Source: Thermomonas brevis
Lineage (GTDB): Bacteria; Pseudomonadota; Gammaproteobacteria; Xanthomonadales; Xanthomonadaceae
Length of the DNA stretch: 64,000 nt
Assembly (NCBI RefSeq): GCF_014395425.1
Contig: NZ_CP060711.1
Coordinates: forward strand, 1,054,001-1,118,000
Direction: 5' to 3'
In this document: in pieces, positions 23,700-33,003 of the stretch
How the letters are laid out: each line of letters starts with the position of its first letter
How positions within the stretch are numbered: position 1 is the stretch's first letter
Notes under the pieces: generated by a model
Told to the model about the DNA's origin: nothing
Databases searched by the model: none
What the model saw: only the letters and a program-made list of their open reading frames with translations
Made by a program: the position numbers and the translations under genes

Positions 23700-24857
23700 A
23701 TGGCCCAGACCTCCGTCAATCTGGCCGGCATGCGCCCGCTCAGGCAAGGCGACCTGCAAGTGGGCAAACCGCTCGCCTGCGCGATCTACGACCGACACGG
23801 CATCCTGCTGCTGCAGCGCGGCGGCGTCGTCGAGAACGAAAACCAGCTGGAGACCCTGCTGGAACGCGACTGCCTGATCGCCAGCGCGTGCGCCGCCGGC
23901 GGCAACGACGCGCAGGCGGACGCGCCCGCGCCTTGCGCGCCGCCCACGCCCTTCGAAGCGATGGACCAGTTGCAGCGCGACGTCGGCCAAATGCACCGGC
24001 GCCTGCTCGCCGGCAGCGCTAGCGGCATCGGCAAGCAGGTGGCGCAGATGGCCGCCAGCATCGACGACGCCCTCGCCCGCGACACCGACGCGGCGCTGGC
24101 CTCGATGCAGTTGCAGCTCGACCCGAACGACCACGCCGCGCGCCAGGCCCACGCCGCCATCATCTGCGTCTTCGCCGCGCGCACCCTGCATCTCGACGCC
24201 GACGCCCTGACCGCGCTGACCGGAGCGGCGCTGACCTACGATGTCGCACTGGGCCCGCTGGCCACCCAGCTCAACAGCCAGAGCGAACGCCTCAGCGCCG
24301 ACCAGCTAGACCAGGTGCGCGCGCATCCGGAGGCGAGCCGGCGGATGCTGGAAGCCGCCAGCGTCGACGATCCGCTGTGGCTGGAGGCCGTGCTGCACCA
24401 CCACGAACGCCTCGACGGCTCCGGCTATCCGCACGGCCTGCGCGGCGACGGCATTCCACACCTGGCCCGGCTGCTGGGCATCGTCGACATCTACACGGCG
24501 ATGCTGCGCCCGCGCACCTACCGCGACGCCGTTCCCGCGCGCATGGCGCTGCGCAACATCTTCCTGGAGCGCGGCAAGCAGGTCGACGAAGCGCTGGCGA
24601 CATTGCTCATCAAGGAACTGGGCGTGTATCCGCCGGGCACGCTGGTGCGGCTGGCCAACGACGAAATCGGCGTCGTCCTCCACCGCGGCGGCGATGCCGC
24701 TCATCCGCAGGTATCGCGGCTGATGACGGCGGAAGGCTACCGGGCCAGCGTCGCCGTGGTGCGCGACACCCACGCGGCGGAATTCCAGATCGTCGACTCG
24801 GTGCCGCACGGCCGCTATCCCGGCCTGTTGCCGAACATCGCGGCGCTGTGGAACTGA
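23700..24857 (+). CDS. HD-GYP-type protein with degenerate metal site
   Basis: 385 residues from ATG 23700. An N-terminal segment (1-90) resembles the DUF3391-like region found before HD-GYP domains. The C-terminal domain keeps HHHERLDGSGYPHGLRGDGIP (about 230-250) and the following LLGIVDIYTAML. However, the HD motif, normally LLHDIGK, reads ALTYDVALG (about 177-185): the histidine is a tyrosine and the lysine is absent. Cyclic-di-GMP hydrolysis is therefore doubtful, and a binding or partner role is possible. It lies 58 bases after ptsI. Confidence 0.85.
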   Translation: MAQTSVNLAGMRPLRQGDLQVGKPLACAIYDRHGILLLQRGGVVENENQLETLLERDCLIASACAAGGNDAQADAPAPCAPPTPFEAMDQLQRDVGQMHRRLLAGSASGIGKQVAQMAASIDDALARDTDAALASMQLQLDPNDHAARQAHAAIICVFAARTLHLDADALTALTGAALTYDVALGPLATQLNSQSERLSADQLDQVRAHPEASRRMLEAASVDDPLWLEAVLHHHERLDGSGYPHGLRGDGIPHLARLLGIVDIYTAMLRPRTYRDAVPARMALRNIFLERGKQVDEALATLLIKELGVYPPGTLVRLANDEIGVVLHRGGDAAHPQVSRLMTAEGYRASVAVVRDTHAAEFQIVDSVPHGRYPGLLPNIAALWN

Positions 24858-24966
24858 AGAGGCGCGCGCGAAGCACGCGGGAAGCCCTCGTTTCTTCCCG
24901 CCACTCGGGGGATAATGCGCGGACTATGAACGCCTGATTCCGCCGCGGCTTGCAGGGCATCCGTCG

Positions 24967-26370
24967 ATGCCCGTGGACGCGGCTCCCCTCGCCCACCGGA
25001 CGCCGCGCATGGCCGAACCCATCCGCCACGACAAGACCGCGCGCCAGCTGCGCCTGCTCAGCGACGCGCTGGACAGCGGCCGGCTGGGCCCGGTGCGGCG
25101 GCTGGTCAACACGCTCTCGCCCGCCGAGATCGGCAACCTGCTGGAATCGCTGCCGCCGGGCAAGCGCACCGTGGTCTGGGGCTTGGTCGATCCGGAGGAC
25201 GACGGCGAGGTGCTGGTCCACGTCGGCGACGAGGTGCGCGAAGGCCTGATCGCGGACATGGACCAGGACGAACTGGTCGCCGCCGCCTCCGACCTCGACA
25301 TCGACGACCTCGCCGACCTGGTCGAGGACCTGCCGGACACGGTGATCGACGAAGTCCTGAAGTCGATGGATCGCGAGAACCGCGAGCGCCTGGAGCAGGT
25401 GCTGTCCTACGATGAGGACAGCGCCGGCCGCCTGATGAACCCCGACGTGGTGACGGTGCGCGCCGACACCACCATCGACGTGGTGCTGCGCTACCTGCGC
25501 CTGCGCGGCGAACTGCCCGACCACACCGACCACCTGTACGTGGTCAGCAAGCGCCACCAGTATCTCGGCCGGATCGCGCTGCAGGCGCTGCTGACCCACG
25601 AGGCCGGCACGCCGATCAACCAGCTGCTGGACGACGAGCAGCCGGCCATCGACGTCAACGAAACTTCGAACGAAGTGGCCCGCCAGTTCTCCGACCACGA
25701 CTGGATCAGCGCGCCGGTGGTGGACGAGAACAACATCCTGCTCGGCCGCATCACCATCGACGACGTGGTCGACATCATCCGCGAGCAGGCCGAGCACCAA
25801 GTGCTGTCCGCCGCCGGCCTGGACGAGGACGAGGACCTGTTCAGCCCCGTCTGGCGCGCGATGCGCCGCCGGCTGGTGTGGCTGTCGATCAACCTGTGCA
25901 CCGCCTTTCTCGCCGCCAGCGTGGTCGGCCAGTTCGAGGGCACCATCAACCAGCTGGTGGCATTGGCGGTGCTGATGCCGATCGTCGCCGGCATGGGCGG
26001 CAACGCCGGCACGCAGGTATTGGCGCTGATGGTGCGCGGCCTGGCGCTGGGCCAGGTGGGCGCCTCCAACATCAAGCCGCTGCTGTGGAAGGAATCGCGC
26101 GTGGCCCTGCTCAACGGGCTGGTGCTGGGCACGGTGCTGGGCCTGATCGTGCTGCTGTGGTTCCACAGCATCGGCCTGTCGCTGGTGATCTTCGTCGCGC
26201 TGACCTGCAACCTGCTGTTCGCCGCGTTGGCCGGCGTGACGGTGCCGGTGATGATCAAGCGCGCCGGCTACGACCCCGCCCTCGCCAGCAGCATCTTCCT
26301 CACCACCGTCACCGACGTGATGGGCTTCTTCACCTTCCTCGGGCTGGCGACGCTGGTGTTGTTGCGCTGA
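24967..26370 (+). CDS. mgtE: Magnesium transporter MgtE
   Basis: 467 residues in the reading from ATG 24967; an ATG at 25009 is also possible. The order is MgtE N-terminal domain (superhelical, residues about 40-145), two CBS domains (about 150-275), then a five-helix pore with AVLMPIVAGMGGNAGTQ, the conserved GNAGTQ selectivity signature, and DPALASSIFLTTVTDVMGFF. The acidic VDPEDD and DEDEDLF stretches are likely Mg2+-sensing sites at the cytosolic gate. It imports Mg2+ across the inner membrane. It stands alone before a lower-GC patch. Confidence 0.95.
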   Translation: MPVDAAPLAHRTPRMAEPIRHDKTARQLRLLSDALDSGRLGPVRRLVNTLSPAEIGNLLESLPPGKRTVVWGLVDPEDDGEVLVHVGDEVREGLIADMDQDELVAAASDLDIDDLADLVEDLPDTVIDEVLKSMDRENRERLEQVLSYDEDSAGRLMNPDVVTVRADTTIDVVLRYLRLRGELPDHTDHLYVVSKRHQYLGRIALQALLTHEAGTPINQLLDDEQPAIDVNETSNEVARQFSDHDWISAPVVDENNILLGRITIDDVVDIIREQAEHQVLSAAGLDEDEDLFSPVWRAMRRRLVWLSINLCTAFLAASVVGQFEGTINQLVALAVLMPIVAGMGGNAGTQVLALMVRGLALGQVGASNIKPLLWKESRVALLNGLVLGTVLGLIVLLWFHSIGLSLVIFVALTCNLLFAALAGVTVPVMIKRAGYDPALASSIFLTTVTDVMGFFTFLGLATLVLLR

Positions 26371-26402
26371 GGGCGCTCGTTCTCCCGCGCAATCGGGTCA
26401 TG

Positions 26403-26732
26403 TCAGGCACATGGGGCCTGGCGAAGATAGAAGACGCGATTGCACAGCATTGGCAGATGGCAAAGCGACAGCAGATCGATCGCCATCCACCGCGGGTTTC
26501 CGCACTCAAGCTCGATAGAGGCCAGACCGGCAGGCACTCGGAAGCGTCGGCTCCCTATTGCTCCCTGCATCGAAACACGCACCTCCGCCGTATCGTCTGA
26601 CACCGTGGCACTGAACCGTTCGCTGACCCGAACCTTCCCGACCGGCTGACCGTCAACAAGCACGTCGAGCGGCACCAACTGCCCGATATGACCAGAATGT
26701 CGATAAAGGCGAAGTTCCACGGCATCCACCAT
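26403..26732 (-). CDS. Hypothetical protein in a lower-GC patch
   Basis: 109 residues from ATG 26732; a longer reading from a TTG at 26753 is less likely. It lacks membrane helices. The N-terminal 70 residues look like a beta sandwich (VELRLYRHSGHIG, VPLDVLVDGQPVGKVRVSERFSATVSDDTAEVRVSMQG). This VDGxxVGxV.xGE pattern occurs in small DUF-type domains that bind or cap membrane proteins. No family assignment. Base composition is less GC-rich than flanking genes, as in the adjacent membrane-protein gene, hinting at a shared transferred origin. Confidence 0.55.
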   Translation of the reverse strand: MVDAVELRLYRHSGHIGQLVPLDVLVDGQPVGKVRVSERFSATVSDDTAEVRVSMQGAIGSRRFRVPAGLASIELECGNPRWMAIDLLSLCHLPMLCNRVFYLRQAPCA

Positions 26733-26773
26733 CCAAGCAAGCCCACGACACAAGGCGGTGTCGGCTTGGACTG

Positions 26774-27121
26774 TCAGGGACTCGAACGCCTGTTGCTAAT
26801 GCGTTCAATGAATGTCCCAAGGCATCCCAATGCAATGTATAGCGGCAGGATTGCTGCAACTGAAATTGATGGCCCAGGAATCAGAAGCAACGGAGCCATG
26901 ACGAGTATCGCGCCAATGGTGGTCGCGGCAGCTCCGTGAATGTAGTGGCGAGGTGGCGCGTAATGCGATGCCATGGAGCCCGTAGCGATCGGGATTAGAG
27001 CTGCCAGGGCAATAAAGGACTGGGGCGCAAGGACATTGCCGAGAAAAGCAATGGCTGCGACGCCAAGAACGAAGGTCAGAACTCCATAACCGATGGCCTT
27101 GAGATCGAGGTCTAGCCGCAT
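26774..27121 (-). CDS. Small polytopic membrane protein of unknown function
   Basis: 115 residues from ATG 27121; the frame extends upstream to 27268, but the extra part is polar and unlike a membrane protein. Three to four hydrophobic segments occur (YGVLTFVLGVAAIAFLGNVL, FIALAALIPIATGSM, TTIGAILVMAPLLLIPG, VAAILPLYIALGCLGTF). The C-terminus is basic (ERISNRR). It shares its lower GC content and orientation with the gene at 26403-26732. The intervening 41 bases leave room for a common transcript. Confidence 0.6.
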   Translation of the reverse strand: MRLDLDLKAIGYGVLTFVLGVAAIAFLGNVLAPQSFIALAALIPIATGSMASHYAPPRHYIHGAAATTIGAILVMAPLLLIPGPSISVAAILPLYIALGCLGTFIERISNRRSSP

Positions 27122-27225
27122 GGGTGCGTAACACCTGGATTGAATCGAATCAGACGCATCGTTTGTGTTGAACCGAGCGCCTGGAAGTTGGAAGCAACGC
27201 TCACGTTCACGTGAGCGAAGAATCG

Positions 27226-27609
27226 TCAGACGTTGTGTGACTCGACGACCACTGCCGTCCCGTAGCACAGCACTTCCGTAAGGCCCGCCATCAGCTCGGT
27301 CGCGTCGTAGCGGACGGCGACGATGGCGTTGGCGCCCAGGGCGCGGGCGTGCCGCACCATGTCGCGGTAGGTCTCGTCGCGCGCCTGCTCGCAGAGTTCC
27401 GTGTAGATCGTGATGTTGCCGCCGAACAGCGACTGCAATCCGCCGAAGAAGTTGCCGACGATGGAGCGCGAGCGGACGGTGATGCCGCGCACGAGGCCGA
27501 GGTTGCGGACGATGCGGTAGCCGGGAAGCTCCTGGGCCGTCGTCACCATGGCGTCGTTGAGCACCGCGACGGCGGGCTGGACGTAGCCGGAGTTGTAGGG
27601 ATCGGTCAT
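27226..27609 (-). CDS. YbjQ/UPF0145-family protein
   Basis: 127 residues. The conserved pattern of the family is visible: [81 protein letters not shown]. The fold is a pentameric beta-rich ring in solved members (PF01906, sometimes called heavy-metal-binding domain); function is unproven. Not obviously linked to pyrB, which is encoded just upstream on the same strand. Confidence 0.88.
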   Translation of the reverse strand: MTDPYNSGYVQPAVAVLNDAMVTTAQELPGYRIVRNLGLVRGITVRSRSIVGNFFGGLQSLFGGNITIYTELCEQARDETYRDMVRHARALGANAIVAVRYDATELMAGLTEVLCYGTAVVVESHNV

Positions 27610-27643
27610 CGCGTTCTCCCGGGAGCTGTTCCCGACACTCTAC

Positions 27644-28576
27644 TCAACCCAGCAGCGCTTCCAGCGCCGCCATCCGCACCGCCACGCCGTTGGCGACCTG
27701 CGCCAGCACGCGCGACTGCGGGCCGTCGGCGACATCGTCGGCGATCTCGACGCCGCGGTTCATCGGCCCCGGATGCATGACGATGGCGTCCGGCGCGGCG
27801 CGGCGCAGGCGCGCGGCGGTCAGGCCGTAGTTGCGGTGGTAGTCGTCCAGCGATTCGACCAGCCCCTCGACCATGCGCTCGCGCTGCAGGCGCAGCATCA
27901 TCGCCGCATCCACGCCGTCCAGCGCCGCGTCGAAGTCGTGAGTGACGGTGCAGCCGGCCAGGGTGCCGTCGTCCGGCAACAGCGCCGCCGGGCCGCACAC
28001 TCGGATCTCGCCGCAGCCGAGCTTGCGCAGGGCGTGCAGGTCGCTGCGGGCGACGCGCGAATGCTTTACGTCGCCGACGATCGCCACCTTCAGCTTCGAG
28101 AAATCGTCGCCCTTCGCCTGCCGCAGCGTGAGCATGTCCAGCAGGCCCTGGGTGGGGTGGTGGCTGCGGCCGTCGCCGGCGTTCAGCACCGCCACGCCGG
28201 GGTTCGCCGCCTCGGCCAGCGCGGCCACCGCGCCGTCGCCCTTGTGGCGCACCACGAAGCCGCGCACGCCCATCGCCTGGATGGTGCGGAAGGTGTCGAG
28301 GTCGGTTTCGCCCTTGGTGGCCGACGAGGTGGAGGCGTCGAAGTTGAGGATGTGCGCGCCCAGCCGCTGCGCCGCCAGCTGGAAGCTCAGACGGGTGCGG
28401 GTGGACGGCTCGAAGAACAGCGTGCACACCGCCGCGCCGGCCAGCGCGGACGGCGCCTGCGCGCCCTCGGCGAACGCCTGCGCGCGGCGCAACAGCGCGT
28501 CCAGCCGCTCGGCCGGCAGGCGCTCCAGGTCCAGCAGGTGGCGAAGGCGGCCGTCGGCGTCGATGTGCGGATTCAT
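27644..28576 (-). CDS. pyrB: Aspartate carbamoyltransferase catalytic subunit
   Basis: 310 residues, the normal catalytic-chain length. The carbamoyl-phosphate loop FFEPSTRTRLSFQLAAQRLG (S-T-R-T), the HPTQGLLDMLTL motif and MHPGPMNRGVEI near the C-terminus are all present. It condenses aspartate and carbamoyl phosphate in pyrimidine synthesis. No pyrI regulatory chain follows. The gene is last in a minus-strand run with yqgE and ruvX (36 bases between ruvX and pyrB), an arrangement usual in Pseudomonas and Xanthomonas relatives. Confidence 0.96.
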   Translation of the reverse strand: MNPHIDADGRLRHLLDLERLPAERLDALLRRAQAFAEGAQAPSALAGAAVCTLFFEPSTRTRLSFQLAAQRLGAHILNFDASTSSATKGETDLDTFRTIQAMGVRGFVVRHKGDGAVAALAEAANPGVAVLNAGDGRSHHPTQGLLDMLTLRQAKGDDFSKLKVAIVGDVKHSRVARSDLHALRKLGCGEIRVCGPAALLPDDGTLAGCTVTHDFDAALDGVDAAMMLRLQRERMVEGLVESLDDYHRNYGLTAARLRRAAPDAIVMHPGPMNRGVEIADDVADGPQSRVLAQVANGVAVRMAALEALLG

Positions 28577-28612
28577 GTGGGTGCGGATGCGGAAAGTGAG
28601 GGAAGAAAGGAA

Positions 28613-29086
28613 TCAGTCCACCGGCTGCGCGTCGCGCGGCGAGGACAGCCAGCGCTCGACGATGACCGCCGCCGCCACCGCGTCCAGCACCTCGGCGTCG
28701 CGGCGCTTGCGGCGGCCTTCGGCGCGCGCGTCGGCGAAGCGGCGCGCCGCCTCCTGCGAGCTGTTGCGCTCGTCGATCATCGCCACCGGCAGCCGGGTGC
28801 GCAGGCGCAGTTCGGCGGCGAAGGCGCGTGCGGCCTTGCGGATCGGCTGGTCGCCGCCGTCGAGGGTCATCGGATCGCCGACGACCAAGCCATCGGGCCG
28901 CCACTCGCGCAGCAGGCGTTCGGCGTGCGCCCAGTCCGGACCGGCGGCGTGCACGTCGATCACCGCCACCGCGCGGGCGCTGCCGGTCATCGCATTGCCC
29001 ACCGCCACGCCGATCCGGCGCATGCCGACGTCGAAGCCCAGCACGGTGCCGTCGGCGCGGATCTGCGGCGCGGCGTCTTCGCTCAT
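28613..29086 (-). CDS. ruvX: Putative pre-16S rRNA nuclease / Holliday-junction resolvase-like RuvX
   Basis: 157 residues of the YqgF/RuvX family, an RNase-H-like fold. N-terminal strand [19 protein letters not shown] carries the first catalytic aspartate. The conserved [11 protein letters not shown] and [11 protein letters not shown] motifs supply further acidic residues. The family processes the 16S rRNA 5' end in E. coli. Its ATG overlaps the end of yqgE (29083-29086), so the two are coupled. Confidence 0.93.
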   Translation of the reverse strand: MSEDAAPQIRADGTVLGFDVGMRRIGVAVGNAMTGSARAVAVIDVHAAGPDWAHAERLLREWRPDGLVVGDPMTLDGGDQPIRKAARAFAAELRLRTRLPVAMIDERNSSQEAARRFADARAEGRRKRRDAEVLDAVAAAVIVERWLSSPRDAQPVD

Positions 29087-29658
29087 GCGTGGCCGCTGTG
29101 GCTGGCGTGGTTGAGCAGGTCGATGCCGATGCCGCCGGCCGCCGCCTGCCAGCGCTGCGCCAGCGGCAGCTGGAACAGCACGTCGCCGCGATTGGGCGCC
29201 AGCAGCCAGCTGTCGTCCACCAGCTCCAGTTCCAATTGCCCCGCGCCCCAGCCCGCGCAGCCCAGCGCCACCAGCGCCTGCTTCGGGCCGTCGCCGCGCG
29301 CCATCGCCTCCAGCACGTCGCGCGAGGTGGTCAGGAACAGGCCGTCGGCGACGGTCAGGCTGGAATCCCAGCTGCGCTCGTCGTCGTGCAGCACGAAGCC
29401 GCGCTCCGGATGCACCGGGCCGCCGGACAGCACGATCTGCGATTGCAGCGCCTCGTCGTCGCTGGCGATGCCCATCTGCTGCAGCACTTCGCCGATCGTG
29501 TATTCGGAGGCGCGGTTGACCATCAGCCCCATCGCCCCGTCGCCGTCGTGCTGGCAGATCAGGGTGACGCTGCGCTCGAAGTAGGGGTCGCGCAGCGACG
29601 GCAGCGCGATCAGCAGGTGGTTGCCGAAGCGTTGGCCGTGCTCATCCATGCCGCGCAT
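29083..29658 (-). CDS. YqgE/AlgH-family protein
   Basis: 191 residues. The family signature is clear at the N-terminus ([37 protein letters not shown]) and in the middle ([28 protein letters not shown]). YqgE is almost always encoded next to ruvX, as here; AlgH of Pseudomonas was first linked to alginate regulation, but the molecular function is unknown. It is the first gene of the yqgE-ruvX-pyrB run, 52 bases downstream of the pilU stop. Confidence 0.92.
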   Translation of the reverse strand: MRGMDEHGQRFGNHLLIALPSLRDPYFERSVTLICQHDGDGAMGLMVNRASEYTIGEVLQQMGIASDDEALQSQIVLSGGPVHPERGFVLHDDERSWDSSLTVADGLFLTTSRDVLEAMARGDGPKQALVALGCAGWGAGQLELELVDDSWLLAPNRGDVLFQLPLAQRWQAAAGGIGIDLLNHASHSGHA

Positions 29659-29710
29659 TCTAAGGCAAGGCGAGGCCGGTCCAGCGTGATGCCGTCGCGC
29701 ACGACGGCGC

Positions 29711-30841
29711 TCAGCGCGCCTCGGCGACTTCCACCCCGTCCAGCCCCTGAGCCAGCGTGCGGGCGTCGCCGCCTTGCGCCAGCTTGATGCGCAGGCGCAC
29801 CTCGTTGGCGGAGTCGGCGTAGCGCAGCGCGTCCTCGTAGCTGATCTCGCCGGCCTGGTAGAGCTCGAACAGGCTCTGATCGAAGGTCTTCATGCCCAGC
29901 TGCACGGACTCCTTCATCACTTCCTTGAGCTTGTGGATCTCGCCGTCGCGGATGTAGTCCTGCACCAGCGGCGTGCCCAGCAGGATTTCCATCGCCACCC
30001 GGCGGGCCTTGCCATCCGGCGTGGGGATCAGCTGCTGCGCGACCACGCCCTTGAGGTTCAGCGACAGGTCCATCAGCAGCTGGTCGCGGCGATCCTCGGG
30101 GAAGAAGTTGATGATGCGGTCCATCGCCTGGTTGGCGTTGTTCGCGTGCAGCGTGCACAGCACCAGGTGGCCGGTTTCGGCGAAGGCGATGGCGTGGTCC
30201 ATGCCCTCGCGGGTGCGCACCTCGCCGATCATGATCACGTCCGGCGCCTGGCGCAGGGTGTTCTTCAGCGCGTTCTCCCAGCTGTCGGTGTCGATGCCGA
30301 CCTCGCGCTGGGTGATGATGCAGCCGTCGTGCTTGTGCACGAATTCGATCGGGTCCTCGATGGTGATGATGTGACCGGTCGAATTGGCGTTGCGGTAGCC
30401 GATCATCGACGCCAGCGACGTCGACTTGCCCGTACCGGTGGCGCCGACGAAGATGATGATGCCGCGCTTGGTCATCGCCAGCGTCTTGATGATCGGCGGC
30501 AGGTTCAGTTCTTCGACGGTCGGGATGCGCGTCTCGATCCGGCGCAGCACCATGCCCACCTGGTTGCGCTGGTAGAAGCAGCTCACTCGGAAGCGGCCCA
30601 CGCCGGCGACGCCGATGGCGAAGTTGCACTCGTGGGTCTTCTCGAACTCCTCGCGCTGCGAGGGCGTCATCACGTTCAGCACCAAGTCGCGCGACTGCTG
30701 CGGCGTGAGCGGGTTCTGTGTGATCGGGCTGAGCTTGCCGTGCACCTTCATCGACGGCGGCATGCCGGCGGTGATGAACAGGTCCGACGCCTTCTGGTGC
30801 GCCATCAGCTTGAGGAACGAGGTGAAGTCGATGCTGCTCAT
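29711..30841 (-). CDS. pilU: Type IV pilus retraction ATPase PilU
   Basis: 376 residues. A hexameric PilT-type ATPase with Walker [10 protein letters not shown], Walker B in [46 protein letters not shown], plus Asp-box [11 protein letters not shown]. The C-terminus is longer than PilT and acidic/basic mixed, as in PilU. It assists PilT in pilus retraction during twitching motility. It lies 48 bases downstream of pilT, and the two probably form one operon. Confidence 0.95.
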   Translation of the reverse strand: MSSIDFTSFLKLMAHQKASDLFITAGMPPSMKVHGKLSPITQNPLTPQQSRDLVLNVMTPSQREEFEKTHECNFAIGVAGVGRFRVSCFYQRNQVGMVLRRIETRIPTVEELNLPPIIKTLAMTKRGIIIFVGATGTGKSTSLASMIGYRNANSTGHIITIEDPIEFVHKHDGCIITQREVGIDTDSWENALKNTLRQAPDVIMIGEVRTREGMDHAIAFAETGHLVLCTLHANNANQAMDRIINFFPEDRRDQLLMDLSLNLKGVVAQQLIPTPDGKARRVAMEILLGTPLVQDYIRDGEIHKLKEVMKESVQLGMKTFDQSLFELYQAGEISYEDALRYADSANEVRLRIKLAQGGDARTLAQGLDGVEVAEAR

Positions 30842-30889
30842 CCGGGATGCTCCGATGTCCTTGGCGCGCCTGCGTCGGCGAGGCGCCGC

Positions 30890-31927
30890 TTATTCGAACA
30901 GCCGCTTGTCCTTGGCGTACTCGCGGGCCTGCTGGCGGCTGACCATGCCGCGCTTGACCAGTTCCTGCAGGTGCTGGTCGAGCGTCTGCATGCCCTGGCC
31001 CTGGCCGGTCTGGATGGCCGAGTACATCTGCGCCACCTTGTCCTCGCGGATCAGGTTGCGGATGGCCGGGGTGCCGACCATGATTTCCCAGGCCGCGGTG
31101 CGGCCGCCGCCGACCTTCTTCAGCAGCGCCTGCGCGATCACCGCACGCAGCGATTCCGACAGCATCGAGCGCACCATCGGCTTCTCGCCGGCCGGAAACA
31201 CGTCGATGATGCGGTCGATGGTCTTGGCCGCCGAACTGGTGTGCAGGGTGGCGAACACCAGATGGCCGGTTTCCGCGGCGGTCAGCGCCAGGCGGATGGT
31301 TTCCAGGTCGCGCAACTCGCCGACCAGGATGTAGTCCGGGTCCTCGCGCAGCGCCGAGCGCAGCGCCTCGTTGAAGCCGTGGGTGTCGCGGTGCACTTCG
31401 CGCTGGTTGATCAGGCACTTCTGCGAGGTGTGCACGAATTCGATCGGGTCTTCGACCGACAGGATGTGCGCGTATTCGTTCTTGTTGATGTGGTCGATCA
31501 TCGCCGCCAGCGTGGTCGACTTGCCCGAGCCGGTCGGGCCGGTCACCAGGATCAGGCCCTGCGGCTGTTCGATCAGGTCCTTGAAGATGCGCGGGCAGCC
31601 CAGGTCTTCCAGGGTCAGCACTTCCGAGGGAATGGTGCGGAACACCGCGCCGGCGCCGCGGTTCTGGTTGAAGGCGTTGACGCGGAAGCGCGCCAGGCCG
31701 GGGATTTCGAAGCTGAAGTCGACTTCGAGGAATTCCTCGAAATCGCGGCGCTGCTTGTCCGACATGATGTCGTAGACCAGCGCGTGGACCTGCTTGTGGT
31801 CGAGCGCCGGGATGTTGATGCGGCGGACGTCGCCATCGACGCGGATCATGGGCGGCAGGCCCGCGGACAGGTGCAGGTCCGAAGCCTTGTTCTTGACCGA
31901 AAATGCCAGAAGTTCGGCGATATCCAT
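30890..31927 (-). CDS. pilT: Type IV pilus retraction ATPase PilT
   Basis: 345 residues, the standard PilT length. N-terminal DIAELLAFSVKNKASDLHLSAGLPPMIRVDG, Walker A GPTGSGKST, Asp-box [11 protein letters not shown], Walker B in ILVGELRDLETIRLALTAAETGHLVFATLHTSSAAKTIDRIIDVFP, and the C-terminal AIRNLIREDKVAQMYS (AIRNLIRE motif required for retraction in known PilT). It depolymerises type IV pili from the inner membrane base. Transcribed divergently from yggS. Confidence 0.97.
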   Translation of the reverse strand: MDIAELLAFSVKNKASDLHLSAGLPPMIRVDGDVRRINIPALDHKQVHALVYDIMSDKQRRDFEEFLEVDFSFEIPGLARFRVNAFNQNRGAGAVFRTIPSEVLTLEDLGCPRIFKDLIEQPQGLILVTGPTGSGKSTTLAAMIDHINKNEYAHILSVEDPIEFVHTSQKCLINQREVHRDTHGFNEALRSALREDPDYILVGELRDLETIRLALTAAETGHLVFATLHTSSAAKTIDRIIDVFPAGEKPMVRSMLSESLRAVIAQALLKKVGGGRTAAWEIMVGTPAIRNLIREDKVAQMYSAIQTGQGQGMQTLDQHLQELVKRGMVSRQQAREYAKDKRLFE

Positions 31928-32192
31928 TTGGCGCTACTCCCCGTGGTGCGCGGCGTTTCCCCTGCCGCGCGAATCGTCGTTACCGCATCGTGGCGCTCCA
32001 GCCCCGTCGCGACGTTTCGAGTCCCGGGCCCGTCCCTTGCGGGATCGCACCCGTCCTCGCGTGCCAGCGCACCGACGCCGAAGCGGCGGAGCCCGGCGGG
32101 CGCAGCATCCTTGCAGCGCCCTTGAACCCGCTGTCCAAGGACAGGGGGCCGTGGTGGAGTATATGCCTCCCGCAGAACGCGACAATGGCGCC
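31928..32192. other. Divergent pilT/yggS intergenic region
   Basis: 265 bases of GC-rich sequence without a convincing frame. It must hold promoters for both directions. I see no strong -35/-10 pair, -24/-12 box or palindrome that I would report. Confidence 0.5.
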
Positions 32193-32882
32193 ATGAAGCA
32201 CGCCCGCCAAACCCTTGCCGACCTCCTGCTTGCCGTGGATAACGCAAGCCGCGCCGCCGCCCGGCCATTGGCCGCCCGCCTGCTGGCCGTGTCCAAAACC
32301 CGGGACGCGGACGAGATCGCCGGACTGGCCGATGCCGGCCAGCGCGCCTTCGGCGAGAACTACGTCCAGGAGGCGCTGCCCAAGATCGAAGCCCTGCGCG
32401 GCCGGGGCCTGGAATGGCACCTGATCGGCCACCTGCAATCGAACAAGGCCGACGCCGCCGCGCGCGTCTTCGACTGGGTGCAGTCGGTAGACCGGCCCAA
32501 GCTGGTGGCCGCGCTGGCGAAGCATCGCCCGGACGCGCTGCCGCCGCTGAACGTGCTGCTGCAGGTCAACATCGACGACGAGACCAGCAAGCACGGCTGC
32601 GCGCCCGACGAGGTCGACGCGCTGGCCGACGCCGTCGCCGCCGAACCGAGGCTGCGCCTGCGCGGGCTGATGGCGATTCCCGCGCCGTTCGCCGACATGG
32701 CCCGCCGGCGCGAGGCGTTCCGGGCGATGCGCGGCCTGTTCGACGCGCTGCAGGCCCGGCACCCCGGCATCGATACCCTGTCGATGGGCATGAGCGAGGA
32801 CTTCGTGCCCGCCATCGAGGAAGGTGCGACGATGGTGCGCGTCGGCAGCGCCCTTTTCGGGGCTCGCGCCGAAAAGAAATAG
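32193..32882 (+). CDS. PLP homeostasis protein (YggS/PLPBP family)
   Basis: 229 residues from ATG 32193. The PLP-binding lysine is K35 in ARLLAVSKTRDADEI, followed by the family blocks FGENYVQEALPKIEAL, WHLIGHLQSNKADAA, VNIDDETSKHGC, LRGLMAIPAP and LSMGMSEDFVPAIEEGATMVRVGSALFG. It is a single-domain PLP carrier or homeostasis protein in the cytoplasm. Its position between pilT (divergent) and proC is conserved in Pseudomonas and Xanthomonas relatives. Confidence 0.95.
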   Translation: MKHARQTLADLLLAVDNASRAAARPLAARLLAVSKTRDADEIAGLADAGQRAFGENYVQEALPKIEALRGRGLEWHLIGHLQSNKADAAARVFDWVQSVDRPKLVAALAKHRPDALPPLNVLLQVNIDDETSKHGCAPDEVDALADAVAAEPRLRLRGLMAIPAPFADMARRREAFRAMRGLFDALQARHPGIDTLSMGMSEDFVPAIEEGATMVRVGSALFGARAEKK

Positions 32883-33003
32883 GCAACGACGGTGCTCGCA
32901 CCGATAAAGAAAACAGGCATCGACGGCCCGCGATCCGCGAAGCCGTGATGGCCGCCCTCCCGGCCAACGCCGGGCGACGATTCCTTCCAATACCAGATCC
33001 GCA

